Positions 15,806-25,824 are shown, counted from the first letter of the stretch. The stretch: DNA of 64,000 nt from Sphingobacterium kitahiroshimense (GCF_025961315.1 NZ_JAOQNK010000001.1:4588001-4652000); one strand, 5' to 3'. Numbers and translations: made by a program. Notes: generated by a model not told the origin, from the letters alone.

Positions 15806-17200
15806 ATGAATCGACAACTCAAACTTTGGGATGCCATTATGATTGTAATGGGATCAATGATTGGAAGCGGTATTTTTATTGTTTCATCGGACATGATGCG
15901 GCAATTGGGGTCCGGATGGTGGGTGATTATTGTTTGGATTATTACTGCAATAATGACTGTATCGGCGGCAATCTGTTACGGTGAGTTATCTGCTTTATTT
16001 CCAAAAGCAGGAGGTCAATATACCTATTTAACAGAAGTTTTTGGAAAAATGACGGGCTTCCTATATGGTTGGAGTCTCTTTACCGTTATTCAGACAGGAA
16101 CTATTGCAGCGGTTGCTGTGGCATTCGGTAAATTTACAGCCTATCTCATTCCTGAACTTAATAATGCCCCTCCCTTATATGAAAATGGATCATTTAAGAT
16201 CACCTGGATTCAGGTATTAGCCATGTTCATTATTTTAGTCCTCACCTTTATTAATACGAAGGGAGTGCGAAGTGGTAAAATGATTCAGTCTTTTTTTACA
16301 TCATCAAAAATAATTGCATTAATTCTGTTGATCATAGGTGGTATATTTATGATTAAGGAGAATCATTTTTCAGAAAATCTAAGTTATGGATTAAGTTCCT
16401 ATCAAAATTTAAAAGGCCTTGGTTGGACGGATATCAGTGGTGGTATCCTTTTAGGAGGTATAGCGGCGGCAATGGTTGGATCGGTTTTTAGCAGTGTAGC
16501 CTGGGAAAATGTAACGTTTATAGCGGGAGAAATTGAAAATCCAAAACGCAACGTCGTACGTGCAATGGTGATTGGAACTTCTTTAGTTATGGTGTTGTAT
16601 CTGCTATGTAACTATGTTTATCTTGCTGCTTTAAGTAGAGATGAAATTGCATTTGCAGTCAATGATCGGGTTGCAGTAGCAACAGCACATAAAATTTTAG
16701 GGGAAACAGGTACGATAATTATGGCCATTTTAGTCATGATATCCACATTTGGTTGTGTCAACGGTATTGTGTTATCCGGTGCAAGAGTATTTCAGCGTAT
16801 GGCTAAAGATGGACTGTTCTTGAAACAAGCAATCCCCAATAATAAGTATGAAGTTCCCGAGCGCTCTTTATGGTTGCAAGGTATATGGGCATCCTTGCTA
16901 TGTTTAAGTGGTCAGTATGGCGATTTGCTCGATATGATATCCTTTGTTATTGTGCTTTTCTACATGATCACGGTGTTTGCCGTTATTTGGTTAAGATTTA
17001 AAGCACCAACATTGGATCGCCCTTATAAAACTGCGGGTTATCCCATTGTTCCGGTTATTTATCTTGTTATTGGCGCCACTTTCTGTATTTTGCTCATCCT
17101 GTATAAACCACAGTATACCTGGCCAGGATTTATTCTTATTATTTTAGGACTTCCTGTATATTGGTTGATCAATAAAAAGAAAGCATCTCCGATTGAATAA
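15806..17200 (+). CDS. APC-superfamily amino acid permease
   Basis: Inner-membrane secondary transporter of 464 residues with about 12 helices. Helix 1 contains GSMIGSGIF, the unwound substrate-binding segment of APC transporters, and the first cytoplasmic loop has the family pattern YGELSALFPKAGGQYTYL. A conserved GCVNGIVLSGARVFQRMAKDG segment lies in the second half. The C-terminus ends in a short Lys-rich tail. The gene has its own promoter and no obvious functional neighbour. Substrate class (neutral amino acids, or exchange as in LAT-type carriers) cannot be fixed by eye. Confidence 0.88.
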   Translation: MNRQLKLWDAIMIVMGSMIGSGIFIVSSDMMRQLGSGWWVIIVWIITAIMTVSAAICYGELSALFPKAGGQYTYLTEVFGKMTGFLYGWSLFTVIQTGTIAAVAVAFGKFTAYLIPELNNAPPLYENGSFKITWIQVLAMFIILVLTFINTKGVRSGKMIQSFFTSSKIIALILLIIGGIFMIKENHFSENLSYGLSSYQNLKGLGWTDISGGILLGGIAAAMVGSVFSSVAWENVTFIAGEIENPKRNVVRAMVIGTSLVMVLYLLCNYVYLAALSRDEIAFAVNDRVAVATAHKILGETGTIIMAILVMISTFGCVNGIVLSGARVFQRMAKDGLFLKQAIPNNKYEVPERSLWLQGIWASLLCLSGQYGDLLDMISFVIVLFYMITVFAVIWLRFKAPTLDRPYKTAGYPIVPVIYLVIGATFCILLILYKPQYTWPGFILIILGLPVYWLINKKKASPIE

Positions 17201-17262
17201 AGATTAGGGGACGTTGGATATATTAAATTCATCTTTTATTCGGATTTTTTCAAAAAAAGTGG

Positions 17263-17270
17263 TACGTTTG
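17263..17270 (+). promoter_or_regulatory. -7 promoter element of pyrR-pyrB
   Basis: TACGTTTG followed by C, an exact TAnnTTTG match. The pyrR ATG begins only 17 bases after it, so the transcript leader would be about 10-12 bases, too short for an attenuator. Confidence 0.55.
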
Positions 17271-17286
17271 CTTAAACATTCCCTTA

Positions 17287-17835
17287 ATGAAACAGTCGAT
17301 TTTATTAGATGGACCAAAATTTCAGATTACCATTCAAAGACTTTGTCGTCAATTGATTGAGAATCATGGAGATTTTTCAAATACAGTTATAATTGGTATA
17401 CAACCTCGCGGAACTTTCTTAGCCAAATGCATTGTCAAGGAATTAGAGAAGATGTTAGGTACTTCAATTTTAAGTGGTGATTTGGATATTACATTTTATC
17501 GTGATGATTTTCGTAGAAAAGGAAACGATGGTCCCATTTTAGCTAACAGCACAAACATTAATTTTATTGTAGAAGGTAAGAAAGTCATTTTAATGGATGA
17601 CGTCCTTTGGACTGGTCGAACCATTCGTTCTGCAATGGATGCAATCCAAGCATTTGGTCGCGCTGAACGTATCGAACTATTGGTTCTGGTTGATCGCCGT
17701 TTTTCGAGACAGATTCCGATCCAGCCCGATTACATTGGAATCCAAGTGGATTCTATTGATTCTCAGAAAGTCATTGTGAATTGGAAAGAGTTGGATAATC
17801 AAGATAGTATCATCTTGGTAACAGAAAAGAAATAG
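17287..17835 (+). CDS. pyrR: PyrR-type regulator/uracil phosphoribosyltransferase
   Basis: Type I phosphoribosyltransferase of 182 residues. The PRPP loop VILMDDVLWTGRTIRSAMDA is typical of PyrR, as are GIQPRG in the N-terminal part and DITFYRDDF. In Bacillus PyrR binds pyr mRNA leaders and has a minor UPRTase activity that makes UMP from uracil and PRPP. The gene precedes pyrB by 27 bases, consistent with a pyrimidine operon. No leader that could carry a PyrR-binding attenuator is seen in front of it, so the enzyme activity, or regulation elsewhere, may be the main role here. Confidence 0.9.
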   Translation: MKQSILLDGPKFQITIQRLCRQLIENHGDFSNTVIIGIQPRGTFLAKCIVKELEKMLGTSILSGDLDITFYRDDFRRKGNDGPILANSTNINFIVEGKKVILMDDVLWTGRTIRSAMDAIQAFGRAERIELLVLVDRRFSRQIPIQPDYIGIQVDSIDSQKVIVNWKELDNQDSIILVTEKK

Positions 17836-17862
17836 AATAAAGAAAATCTGAATACATTAAAA

Positions 17863-18801
17863 ATGTCATCAACAGCTGAACAATTAAGTACACGTCATTT
17901 GTTAGGAATAAAAGATTTAAATGAATCTGATATTCAATTAATTTTAAATACAGCGAGTAACTTTAAAGAAGTTTTAAACAGACCGATTAAAAAAGTTCCT
18001 TCACTTCGTGATATTACAATCGCAAATGTCTTCTTTGAAAATTCTACACGTACACGTTTATCATTTGAGCTAGCTGAAAAAAGACTCTCTGCAGATATCG
18101 TTAATTTTGCGGCCTCCTCTTCTTCTGTAAGTAAAGGTGAGACATTGATCGATACCGTCAATAATATCTTAGCGATGAAGGTTGATATGATTGTTATGCG
18201 TCATCCTTATGCCGGAGCAGGTGTGTTTTTAAGTAAGCATGTTAACGCACAAATTGTTAATGCCGGCGACGGAGCACATGAACACCCGACTCAAGCTTTG
18301 TTAGATTCTTTCTCGATTCGTGAGCGCTTTGGAGATGTCGCAGGACGTAAAGTTGCCATAATAGGTGATATCACCCATTCACGTGTAGCACTATCCAATA
18401 TTCTATGTTTACAAAAACAGGGAGCTGAAGTGATGGTGTGCGGACCAACAACATTGATTCCTAAATACATTACTTCATTAGGAGTAAAAGTGGAGCATGA
18501 CTTAATGAAAGCTTTGAACTGGTGTGACGTAGCCAATATGTTACGCATCCAGCTGGAAAGACAAGATATCGCTTACTTTCCATCCCTAAGAGAATATACC
18601 ATGTTGTATGGATTGAATAAAACACTATTGGATTCATTGGATAAAGAAATAACAATTATGCATCCAGGACCTATTAATAGAGGGGTAGAGATTACTTCGG
18701 ACGTTGCAGATAGCGCGCACTCTATTATTTTAGATCAAGTAGAAAATGGCGTAGCAGTACGTATGGCTGTACTTTACCTATTGGCAGGACAGCGCGGATA
18801 G
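17863..18801 (+). CDS. pyrB: Aspartate carbamoyltransferase catalytic subunit
   Basis: Condenses carbamoyl phosphate with aspartate, the committed step of pyrimidine synthesis. The 312 residues show the carbamoyl-phosphate motif FFENSTRTRLSFE, the mobile 80s-loop segment SVSKGET, HPTQALLDSF, and the C-terminal HPGPINRG. No pyrI regulatory subunit lies nearby, as in most non-enteric bacteria. It is co-transcribed with pyrR and ends in a strong terminator. Confidence 0.97.
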   Translation: MSSTAEQLSTRHLLGIKDLNESDIQLILNTASNFKEVLNRPIKKVPSLRDITIANVFFENSTRTRLSFELAEKRLSADIVNFAASSSSVSKGETLIDTVNNILAMKVDMIVMRHPYAGAGVFLSKHVNAQIVNAGDGAHEHPTQALLDSFSIRERFGDVAGRKVAIIGDITHSRVALSNILCLQKQGAEVMVCGPTTLIPKYITSLGVKVEHDLMKALNWCDVANMLRIQLERQDIAYFPSLREYTMLYGLNKTLLDSLDKEITIMHPGPINRGVEITSDVADSAHSIILDQVENGVAVRMAVLYLLAGQRG

Positions 18802-18822
18802 CATTAATTGTCGATATAGATC

Positions 18823-18866
18823 AATATGCCTGATTTTTTATTTTTAAATCAGGCATATTTTTTTTG
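18823..18866 (+). terminator. Terminator of pyrR-pyrB
   Basis: A perfect 14-bp stem (18823-18836 with 18846-18859) followed by a T-run. Confidence 0.9.
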
Positions 18867-19038
18867 TATTAAATACGTTATACTTTGGATAATGTTAACA
18901 ATTGTGAATAACTTTTGAGGAAAACTCCTTATTTTAGGCTTAATTTAGTACTTTGAATATTACTATGAATTTTACTTCGCTTTTTTGAGCTAAGTACTTG
19001 CAATACAAAATAAAAACATATAAAATATTTCACATATT

Positions 19039-22000
19039 ATGTATAAAAAGATTTACCAGGTAGGGTTTGCGCTAAGTTTGATGGCGACACCAGCTTTAGC
19101 ACAGCAAACAGAATGGCAACAAATCAACAAAGCATACAAGTCCGGGATGGAGTTGTTTGAAAGAGGCAAATTTACTTCTGCTTCAGAACAATTTAATCGT
19201 GTAGAAGCGTTACGGACAAAATCCTCTCTGCAATTGGATGAAACAGAAGAACTCACGCTGTTAAAAGAAAATGTACGCTATTATCAAGCTGTATGCGCTT
19301 TAGAATTGGGGGAAACAGATGCCGAAGCACAGTTTTTGAAATATATCAAAGACTATCCAAGTAGTGCTAACGCAAAAGCAGCATATTTTCAAATTGGAAA
19401 ATCTTACTATGCTAAGAAAGATTATGTAAAAGCTATTGAGTGGTTTACCAAAATCGATAGTAAAAATCTGGCAGGTAATGAAAGTTTAGAATATCGTTTT
19501 AAATTAGGATATTCTTACTTTACAACAAAGAATTATACTGCTGCCAAACCACTTTTTGAAACATTAAAAGATCAAAAGTCTGAATACCAGGAAGCATCAA
19601 TATATTACTACGCTTATTTATGTTATTTAGATGCGGAGTATAAAACTGCATTAAATGAGTTTGAACGTTTGAATGGTTCAAAAACATTTGAAACAAGTTA
19701 TCCTTATTACATTACAGCTTTGTATTTCTTGGACAAACGTTACGATGACGTTTTGGATTATGCTTTGCCTATCATGCAACGCACGAAACAGGAGAATGAA
19801 ACCGAATTGTTCCGTATTGTGGCGGCGACCTACTTTATCAAAGGAGATTTAAAATCATCCAAAAGTTACTACGATAAGTTCCAGGCACAAGATCAAGGAA
19901 AAACACAGAATAATCAAGATAGCTACCAAATCGGTTATATCGCTTACAAATTGAAAGATTATGATAAGGCAATAACAGAATTGGAAAAAATGACAGAACC
20001 TGATGCATATTATCAAAGTGCGATGATTACATTGGGAGATTCATTCTTGAAAAAAGGAAATAAGCAAGCAGCACGTAACGCATTCTTCAAAGCCTCAAAA
20101 TTAGATTTTGATAAAGATCTGCAAGAAGAAGGATTATTTAACTATGCTAAGCTTTCTTACGAATTGGAATTCCATCAAGTAGCATTAGCTTCCACTCAGG
20201 AATATCTGAAAACTTATCCAAAATCAAAACGTCAGGAAGAAGCGAAAACTTTATTAGCTGAAGTTTTATTGAGTACAAAGAACTACCGCGAAGCTGTTGA
20301 TATCTTAGAGACCATTCAGAAAAGAGGTAGAGAAGCAAATGTCGCTTATCAAAAAGTAACTTACTATAGAGGTTTAGAATATTATAACGAACGTGCATTT
20401 GAAAATGCAATTTCATTATTCATGCGTTCTGAAGCAAATCGTTATGATGAAGAAATCTATGCGTTAGCTACCTACTGGAAAGCAGAGGCGATGTATGAAG
20501 TTCGTAAATATGGAGAAGCCGTAACCAATTTTAATAAATTTTTACGTCTACCGGCAGCAGCTAAAACTGATGTTTACAACTATGCCAATTATGCTTTAGC
20601 ATATGCTGCATTTAGAAATGGAAACTACAATACATCTGCAAATTATTTTGAACGCTTTTTAGCGACAGGTGGTTCAAAAGGAATCGAGTTGAATACCCGT
20701 AACGATGCTATTGCTCGTTTAGGAGACTCCTATTTCTCAGCAAAGAACTACGGTAAAGCAATGGAACAGTATGATCGATTGATTAATGGAAAAGCAGCAA
20801 GTCAAGATTACGCATTATTCCAACGTGGTATCATTCAGGGGCTACAGGGAAATAATGAAGGTAAAATTGCTACGCTGAAGTCTGTAATTGCTAAATATCC
20901 GACATCAAATTATGCCGATGACGTTTCTTTTGAGATCCCATACACTTATTTCTTAATGGGACAGTCCGACCAAGCTATTTCAGGTCTGCAAACGATGGTG
21001 GAGAAATATCCACGTAGCAGTTATGTACCTCGTGCTTTGGTAACAATCGGTTTAGTACAATATAATCAAGATAATAACGAAGCTGCTTTAAAGACTTTCC
21101 AACGCGTAGTGGATCAATATGCAACAACGGATGAAGCTAAGCAAGCAATGCGTTCTATTGAAAATATCTATTTAGACAATAGTGATGCTACTGGTTATAT
21201 CAAATATGCTACTGGTACCAATATTGGAAATTTAACAACATCTGAGCAGGATAGCCGTACATTTTCGACAGCAACAACGCTATTCTCAAGATCAAACTTC
21301 CAAGGTGCAGTTGAAGCCGTGAATGCTTATTTTGATAAATTCCCTAAGCCTATTCAAGAGAAATATGCACGTTTTATCCGCGCTGAAAGTAATGCTGCTT
21401 TAGGTCATACTGATGAGGCCTTACATGACTATAACATTATCTTGAATGACTGGACAAGCGCTTATACAGAACGTACTTTGGTGAGTGTATCACGCTTATA
21501 TTTGAAACAGAAGAAATATAATGAAGCAACACAACTGTTGAAAAAATTAGAATTGACTTCTGAGTATAAATCTAATTACAGCTATGCGATCAACAATTTA
21601 ATGGTCAGCTATTTCGAGATCGGTGACTATAAAGAAACTCTGAATTATTCCAATGCAGTAAGAAATTACGAAAAATCATCTGAGGAAGAGATCGCAAATG
21701 CATCACTTTATGCTGGTAAAGCATATTTGAAACAAAGTAAGCGTGCAGAAGCGCTGAAGGAATTTAATTTAGCGGCATTGAAGAGCCGTACAGTTATTGG
21801 TGCCGAAGCACGTTATAATGTTGCTTTGATGCAGTATGAAAATAAAGAATACGAAGCCGCTATTAAGTCTGCTTTTGATGTTTCAGATTCGTTTTCATCT
21901 TATGATTACTGGGTTGCAAAAAGTTTTATCCTAATGGCAGATGCTTACGTAGGAAAAGGAGATAACTTCCAGGCGAAATCTACTTTAGAAAGTGTGATTG

Positions 22001-22074
22001 AGAATTATGACGGTAAGGATGATATTTTGCCAACAGCAAAAGCTCGTCTAGAAAAATTGAACAAAAAGAAATAG
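19039..22074 (+). CDS. Large secreted tetratricopeptide-repeat protein
   Basis: Protein of 1011 residues with a cleavable signal peptide (about 1-21, ending in ALA). The rest is made almost entirely of TPR helical hairpins, for example AKAAYFQIGKSYYAKKDYVK and ADDVSFEIPYTYFLMGQSD, with the YbgF/BamD-like pattern of regularly spaced Y, A and G residues. Such solenoids act as periplasmic scaffolds. It is the first gene of a run (TPR, outer-membrane barrel, SPOR, ExbB, ExbD, TonB/TolA-like, folC) and starts 6 bases before the barrel gene. I infer that it organises envelope proteins in a Tol/Ton-type machine. The exact function is unknown. Confidence 0.85.
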   Translation: MYKKIYQVGFALSLMATPALAQQTEWQQINKAYKSGMELFERGKFTSASEQFNRVEALRTKSSLQLDETEELTLLKENVRYYQAVCALELGETDAEAQFLKYIKDYPSSANAKAAYFQIGKSYYAKKDYVKAIEWFTKIDSKNLAGNESLEYRFKLGYSYFTTKNYTAAKPLFETLKDQKSEYQEASIYYYAYLCYLDAEYKTALNEFERLNGSKTFETSYPYYITALYFLDKRYDDVLDYALPIMQRTKQENETELFRIVAATYFIKGDLKSSKSYYDKFQAQDQGKTQNNQDSYQIGYIAYKLKDYDKAITELEKMTEPDAYYQSAMITLGDSFLKKGNKQAARNAFFKASKLDFDKDLQEEGLFNYAKLSYELEFHQVALASTQEYLKTYPKSKRQEEAKTLLAEVLLSTKNYREAVDILETIQKRGREANVAYQKVTYYRGLEYYNERAFENAISLFMRSEANRYDEEIYALATYWKAEAMYEVRKYGEAVTNFNKFLRLPAAAKTDVYNYANYALAYAAFRNGNYNTSANYFERFLATGGSKGIELNTRNDAIARLGDSYFSAKNYGKAMEQYDRLINGKAASQDYALFQRGIIQGLQGNNEGKIATLKSVIAKYPTSNYADDVSFEIPYTYFLMGQSDQAISGLQTMVEKYPRSSYVPRALVTIGLVQYNQDNNEAALKTFQRVVDQYATTDEAKQAMRSIENIYLDNSDATGYIKYATGTNIGNLTTSEQDSRTFSTATTLFSRSNFQGAVEAVNAYFDKFPKPIQEKYARFIRAESNAALGHTDEALHDYNIILNDWTSAYTERTLVSVSRLYLKQKKYNEATQLLKKLELTSEYKSNYSYAINNLMVSYFEIGDYKETLNYSNAVRNYEKSSEEEIANASLYAGKAYLKQSKRAEALKEFNLAALKSRTVIGAEARYNVALMQYENKEYEAAIKSAFDVSDSFSSYDYWVAKSFILMADAYVGKGDNFQAKSTLESVIENYDGKDDILPTAKARLEKLNKKK

Positions 22075-22080
22075 GAAATA

Positions 22081-23817
22081 ATGAAGAAGTTGCACAATAC
22101 AACAGTGAAGAAATATACATTAGCAACCTTGTTATTGGGAGCTGGAATGCACTCCTTTGCACAAGAAACACCAAAAAAAGTCGATCCTGCTACACCAGTG
22201 ACAATTGATTCTTTTGATGTCGTACGTGATTATAAACCTATTCTTGCAGATGCGGTAAAAATCCGTCGTAGTCCTGATATGACCAATAAAAGGGAGTATC
22301 AGCCTAAGTTGAGCTATAATAATATTTCAGATAAGAAACTCGATATCAATACTGGATTGCGTGAGTTAAATGTGAAAGAATTGCCTTTCTCACAACTTGC
22401 TGATCAAACAAGTAACTATGTTAAATTTGGTGTAGGAAACTACAATACCATCTTAGGAGAAGCATATTTGGCCGTCGATAAATTTGAAAATACACGATTC
22501 GGATTATTTGCCAAGCACTTAAACCAAAAAGGTAGTATTGAAGGTCAGAAGTTCGCTACACAGGATGTCGGTATTTTTGGCCGTCGTGTTTACGAACCTT
22601 TTACAGTAAATGGAACTTTAGGATATAATCGTTATTCGACAAACTTCTACGGACAGGTGTTTGATAACAGTTCTAATTTAATCAATACAACGCCAGAGGC
22701 ACAAGCTTTTAATGATATCTATTTCAACGGTGAACTGACAAGTAATGCAGATGTGGATAAGGCTGGGGCGGTAAGCTATTCTGCGAAAGCAGATGCTTAT
22801 CTTTTTAAAGATAAATATGATGCTAAAGAAAATTCATTCGCCATATCCGGTTATGTGAATAAAAAAGTCAACACATTTAATGTGGGGGCTAATCTAAGTG
22901 CTAGCTTTAACTCAGTTGAAGATGTTAAGGTGGCAACAAAAAATCATGTAGCATCGATCAATCCATACATTAAATTTAAAGGTGATAATTATAATGTTAC
23001 TTTGGGTGCCAATCTCGTTTCTGAGTTTGGAGATACCAGCCGTTTTAATGTTTTTCCAACAGTGGAAGCTGATTTTGCAGTTGTACCGCAGTATGTATAC
23101 TTATTTGCAGGTGCAAATGGAGGTGTTAAACAAGGATCATTACGTGGTTTTGCAAAAGAAAATCCTTACTTAAATAGCAATATTGATGTACGCAATACTC
23201 TTGAAAAACTAAATGTATATGCAGGATTAAAGGGGAATGCAGGAGCAAATTTTGGCTATAAAGTAAAAGCATTTTACAAGCAGATCGAAGGACTTCCTTT
23301 GTATGTGAATAGTAGAGAAGAATTAGGAGGCGGTTTTGTTCCTTACAAATTTGATGTCATTTATGATGGATATTCAAGTAAAGCAACTCATTTTGGTATA
23401 GAGGGTGAGATGAATGTGCGTGTTTCACAATTGGTTAATTTAAGCGGTAAACTTAATATCGATGATTACAAAGTGAAAGATAATGAAGAGGCATGGTCAT
23501 TGCCGAAATTCCGTTTCTTAGCCAATGCAAGATTCAATATTTCGGATAAATTCTTTGTAGATGCTGAATTATCAACTCAAGGGCAGACTTCCGCTTTAGC
23601 TTATACGTATACAAGTGCAACAGTAAGATCTGAGAATCCAAGTAAAGTAACCATCCCTTCTTTTGCAGATTTTAATGCAGGAGCAGAGTACCGTATCAAA
23701 AAGCAATTGGGTGTTTTTGTAAAGGCTAATAATATCTTTGGAAAAGAGTACGAGCGCTATCAATACTACCCACGTTTAGGTTTTAATATAATTGGTGGTA
23801 TAAACTTTTCTTTTTAA
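22081..23817 (+). CDS. Outer-membrane beta-barrel protein, TonB-receptor-like without a plug
   Basis: A 578-residue exported protein; the signal peptide is about residues 1-26 (ending in SFA). After a short N-terminal region with DSFDVVRDYKPILADAVKIR, the sequence is a series of alternating amphipathic strands, ending in VKANNIFGKEYERYQYYPRLG and the terminal aromatic NFSF. That tail resembles the C-terminus of TonB-dependent receptors. However, the full length is too short for a 22-strand receptor and no plug domain is present. It is tightly coupled to the TPR gene (6-base gap) and precedes SPOR, ExbB and ExbD genes. A structural or gating barrel working with the TPR protein is inferred. Confidence 0.78.
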   Translation: MKKLHNTTVKKYTLATLLLGAGMHSFAQETPKKVDPATPVTIDSFDVVRDYKPILADAVKIRRSPDMTNKREYQPKLSYNNISDKKLDINTGLRELNVKELPFSQLADQTSNYVKFGVGNYNTILGEAYLAVDKFENTRFGLFAKHLNQKGSIEGQKFATQDVGIFGRRVYEPFTVNGTLGYNRYSTNFYGQVFDNSSNLINTTPEAQAFNDIYFNGELTSNADVDKAGAVSYSAKADAYLFKDKYDAKENSFAISGYVNKKVNTFNVGANLSASFNSVEDVKVATKNHVASINPYIKFKGDNYNVTLGANLVSEFGDTSRFNVFPTVEADFAVVPQYVYLFAGANGGVKQGSLRGFAKENPYLNSNIDVRNTLEKLNVYAGLKGNAGANFGYKVKAFYKQIEGLPLYVNSREELGGGFVPYKFDVIYDGYSSKATHFGIEGEMNVRVSQLVNLSGKLNIDDYKVKDNEEAWSLPKFRFLANARFNISDKFFVDAELSTQGQTSALAYTYTSATVRSENPSKVTIPSFADFNAGAEYRIKKQLGVFVKANNIFGKEYERYQYYPRLGFNIIGGINFSF

Positions 23818-23830
23818 TACAAGAAGATTA

Positions 23831-23838
23831 TAACTTTG
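23831..23838 (+). promoter_or_regulatory. Internal -7 promoter element before the SPOR gene
   Basis: TAACTTTG followed by C, an exact TAnnTTTG match 22 bases before the start codon. It would allow SPOR-exbB-exbD-tonB-folC to be transcribed separately from the TPR and barrel genes. Confidence 0.5.
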
Positions 23839-23860
23839 CGTTAGCAAATAAGGAACAAGA

Positions 23861-25045
23861 ATGAATTTAGGTAAAAACATCAATAATCTATTAAAGCGTT
23901 ACGCTGAAGTTTACGTTAAGGGCTTGGGGGTGTTCAAAAGAAAGCATTCCGCAGCTCAGTTCGATAAGCAGCGCAACCTGTTTTTACCACCTATTTCTTA
24001 TTTGGAATTTGATTCGACAGCCGAAAGCGGTTTTAATTTTATTCATTACATACAACAACAGCAAAACCTGAATCTTGATGCCGCAACTCAGGTGTTGCAG
24101 GATGCTGTTGCTGATTTAAAGGATCAATTGATCCAAAATGGACAGGCTAAACTTGAAGACTTAGGACACATTGTGAGCTATGGTTCAAGTTTAGTTTTTA
24201 AACCATTAGATCTCTCAGGTTTTAATTTTGAACCGATCAGACATGTTATTGCTCCAGAAATAGAGACTGTTATTCCCGATCGTGAATTGGAAGAAAATAT
24301 TCCATTTTCTCCGACTGAACGAGAGGAACCCGTGGAAGATATTATCGAGGATGAACCGGCAGATACAGAGCAAGTAGAAGAGGAAATCGTACCTGAAACG
24401 GTAGTGGTAGCACCTTCACCAGTTGAAACACCTGTAGCGCCGATAATACATGAACCTGTATCCGAAACGATTGACGAAAGAGTAGAAACTGATCCAGCGA
24501 TATTTTATCAGGAAAGAAGTACTAAATCAAATACAGTTTGGTATTATATTTCAGCAGCGATCATTATTGTGGTATCTGTTATTGTTGCTTTCCTGCTTAA
24601 TCCCTCATTGAAGGATCAATTGTTTGGAAAGAAACAAGCAACAGCACCGGTCGTCGTTCCCGCACCAGTGGATACACTACCTAAAATCGATAGTACACAA
24701 TTGAAGCAAGATTCAACTGCAATAGTTGATTCTTTAAAAGTGGATACAGCTGCACTTCAAACAACACTAAAGGAAACGGTAGTCGTAAAAGAATCAGTAC
24801 CTGTAGCACAGCCCAATTATCAATTGGTTATTGCCACGCCACCAACAATGAAATTGGCAGAAGAGGAAGTGCATAGGTTGCGTAAAAAAGGATATCACAC
24901 TGTGCGGGCAGTTGATAGCAAATTTAAAAGAAATAAAAAACGTGTGATTTGGGATACCTACATGACAAAAGAAGAAGCAGATCGGGACCAGGCAACTGTC
25001 GCGAATACTTTTTCAGGAGCATGGGTAGAGAAAATAGCAAAATAG
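23861..25045 (+). CDS. HU-like/SPOR-domain membrane protein
   Basis: A 394-residue protein in three parts. The cytoplasmic N-terminus (about 1-130) resembles the bacterial CCDC81-type HU-like domains (NNLLKRYAEVYVKGLGVFKRK and the GQAKLEDLGHI segment). A Glu/Pro/Val-rich linker precedes one transmembrane helix at about 226-247. A periplasmic part follows, ending in a SPOR domain (about 318-394, YQLVIATPP to the C-terminus), which in other bacteria binds denuded septal peptidoglycan. The architecture suggests a link between a cytoplasmic partner and peptidoglycan at division sites. It sits directly before exbB with a 34-base gap. Confidence 0.85.
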   Translation: MNLGKNINNLLKRYAEVYVKGLGVFKRKHSAAQFDKQRNLFLPPISYLEFDSTAESGFNFIHYIQQQQNLNLDAATQVLQDAVADLKDQLIQNGQAKLEDLGHIVSYGSSLVFKPLDLSGFNFEPIRHVIAPEIETVIPDRELEENIPFSPTEREEPVEDIIEDEPADTEQVEEEIVPETVVVAPSPVETPVAPIIHEPVSETIDERVETDPAIFYQERSTKSNTVWYYISAAIIIVVSVIVAFLLNPSLKDQLFGKKQATAPVVVPAPVDTLPKIDSTQLKQDSTAIVDSLKVDTAALQTTLKETVVVKESVPVAQPNYQLVIATPPTMKLAEEEVHRLRKKGYHTVRAVDSKFKRNKKRVIWDTYMTKEEADRDQATVANTFSGAWVEKIAK

Positions 25046-25079
25046 TCTAATATAAACAATTTTAAAATTATAAATTATT

Positions 25080-25781
25080 ATGTCATTGATTCAAAGCGAC
25101 AGCAATCTTTTGGACACCGTTAATCAAGCTGCACAGCAAGCAGTACCTGTAGTAAGAGACGAAAATTTGAGCTTAATTCAAATGATGATGAAGGGGGGAT
25201 GGATTATGGTTCCCATTTTATTATTGTTGTTTATTGGTTTGATCATCTTTTTTGAGCGTTTTCTGACTATTCGTAAAGCTGCAAAGTATGATGTTTCACT
25301 AATGTCACAAGTAAAAGCAAGTGTGCTTTCTGGTAAATTGGACGCTGCTTTAGCAGTTTGCCGTTCGAGTCACTCAGCATTAGGACGTATGTTGCAAAAG
25401 GGATTACTACGTGTAGGACGTCCAATCAAAGATATTGAAGGTGCTATTGAGAATGTAGGTAAACTTGAGGTTGCTAAATTGGAAAAGAACATTAATATTC
25501 TAGGTATTATTGCAGGTATTGCGCCGATGCTTGGTTTCGTAGGAACAATTTTTGGAGTAATTACAATTTTCCATGAAGTAGAGATGGCTGGTGGTATTGA
25601 TATTGGTTCAGTATCCGGAGGTCTTTATGTGAAGATGGTAGCTTCGGCATCTGGCTTAACAGTTGGTATCTTAGCATATATTGGTTACCATATCCTAAAT
25701 ATGATGGTTGAGCGTTTGATCTTACGTATGGAGACAGATGCAGTTGAATTTATTGATTTATTAGATGAACCTGGCGCATAA
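25080..25781 (+). CDS. exbB: MotA/TolQ/ExbB-family proton channel
   Basis: Stator-type proton channel subunit, 233 residues, with three transmembrane segments. The first is near residues 38-60 (WIMVPILLLLFIGLIIFFERF). The conserved family core is ILGIIAGIAPMLGFVGTIFGVI, with the proton-pathway Thr in the last helix region SASGLTVGILAYIGYH. With ExbD it would use the proton motive force to drive a TonB- or TolA-like protein in the periplasm. It is followed by exbD 43 bases downstream. Whether the partner is Ton-like or Tol-like is not decidable from this subunit; the SPOR and TPR neighbours favour a Tol-like role. Confidence 0.93.
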   Translation: MSLIQSDSNLLDTVNQAAQQAVPVVRDENLSLIQMMMKGGWIMVPILLLLFIGLIIFFERFLTIRKAAKYDVSLMSQVKASVLSGKLDAALAVCRSSHSALGRMLQKGLLRVGRPIKDIEGAIENVGKLEVAKLEKNINILGIIAGIAPMLGFVGTIFGVITIFHEVEMAGGIDIGSVSGGLYVKMVASASGLTVGILAYIGYHILNMMVERLILRMETDAVEFIDLLDEPGA

Positions 25782-25824
25782 TCGCAGGGTCGTATAGCTA
25801 ATTAATCAATTAAAATTTAGAATA

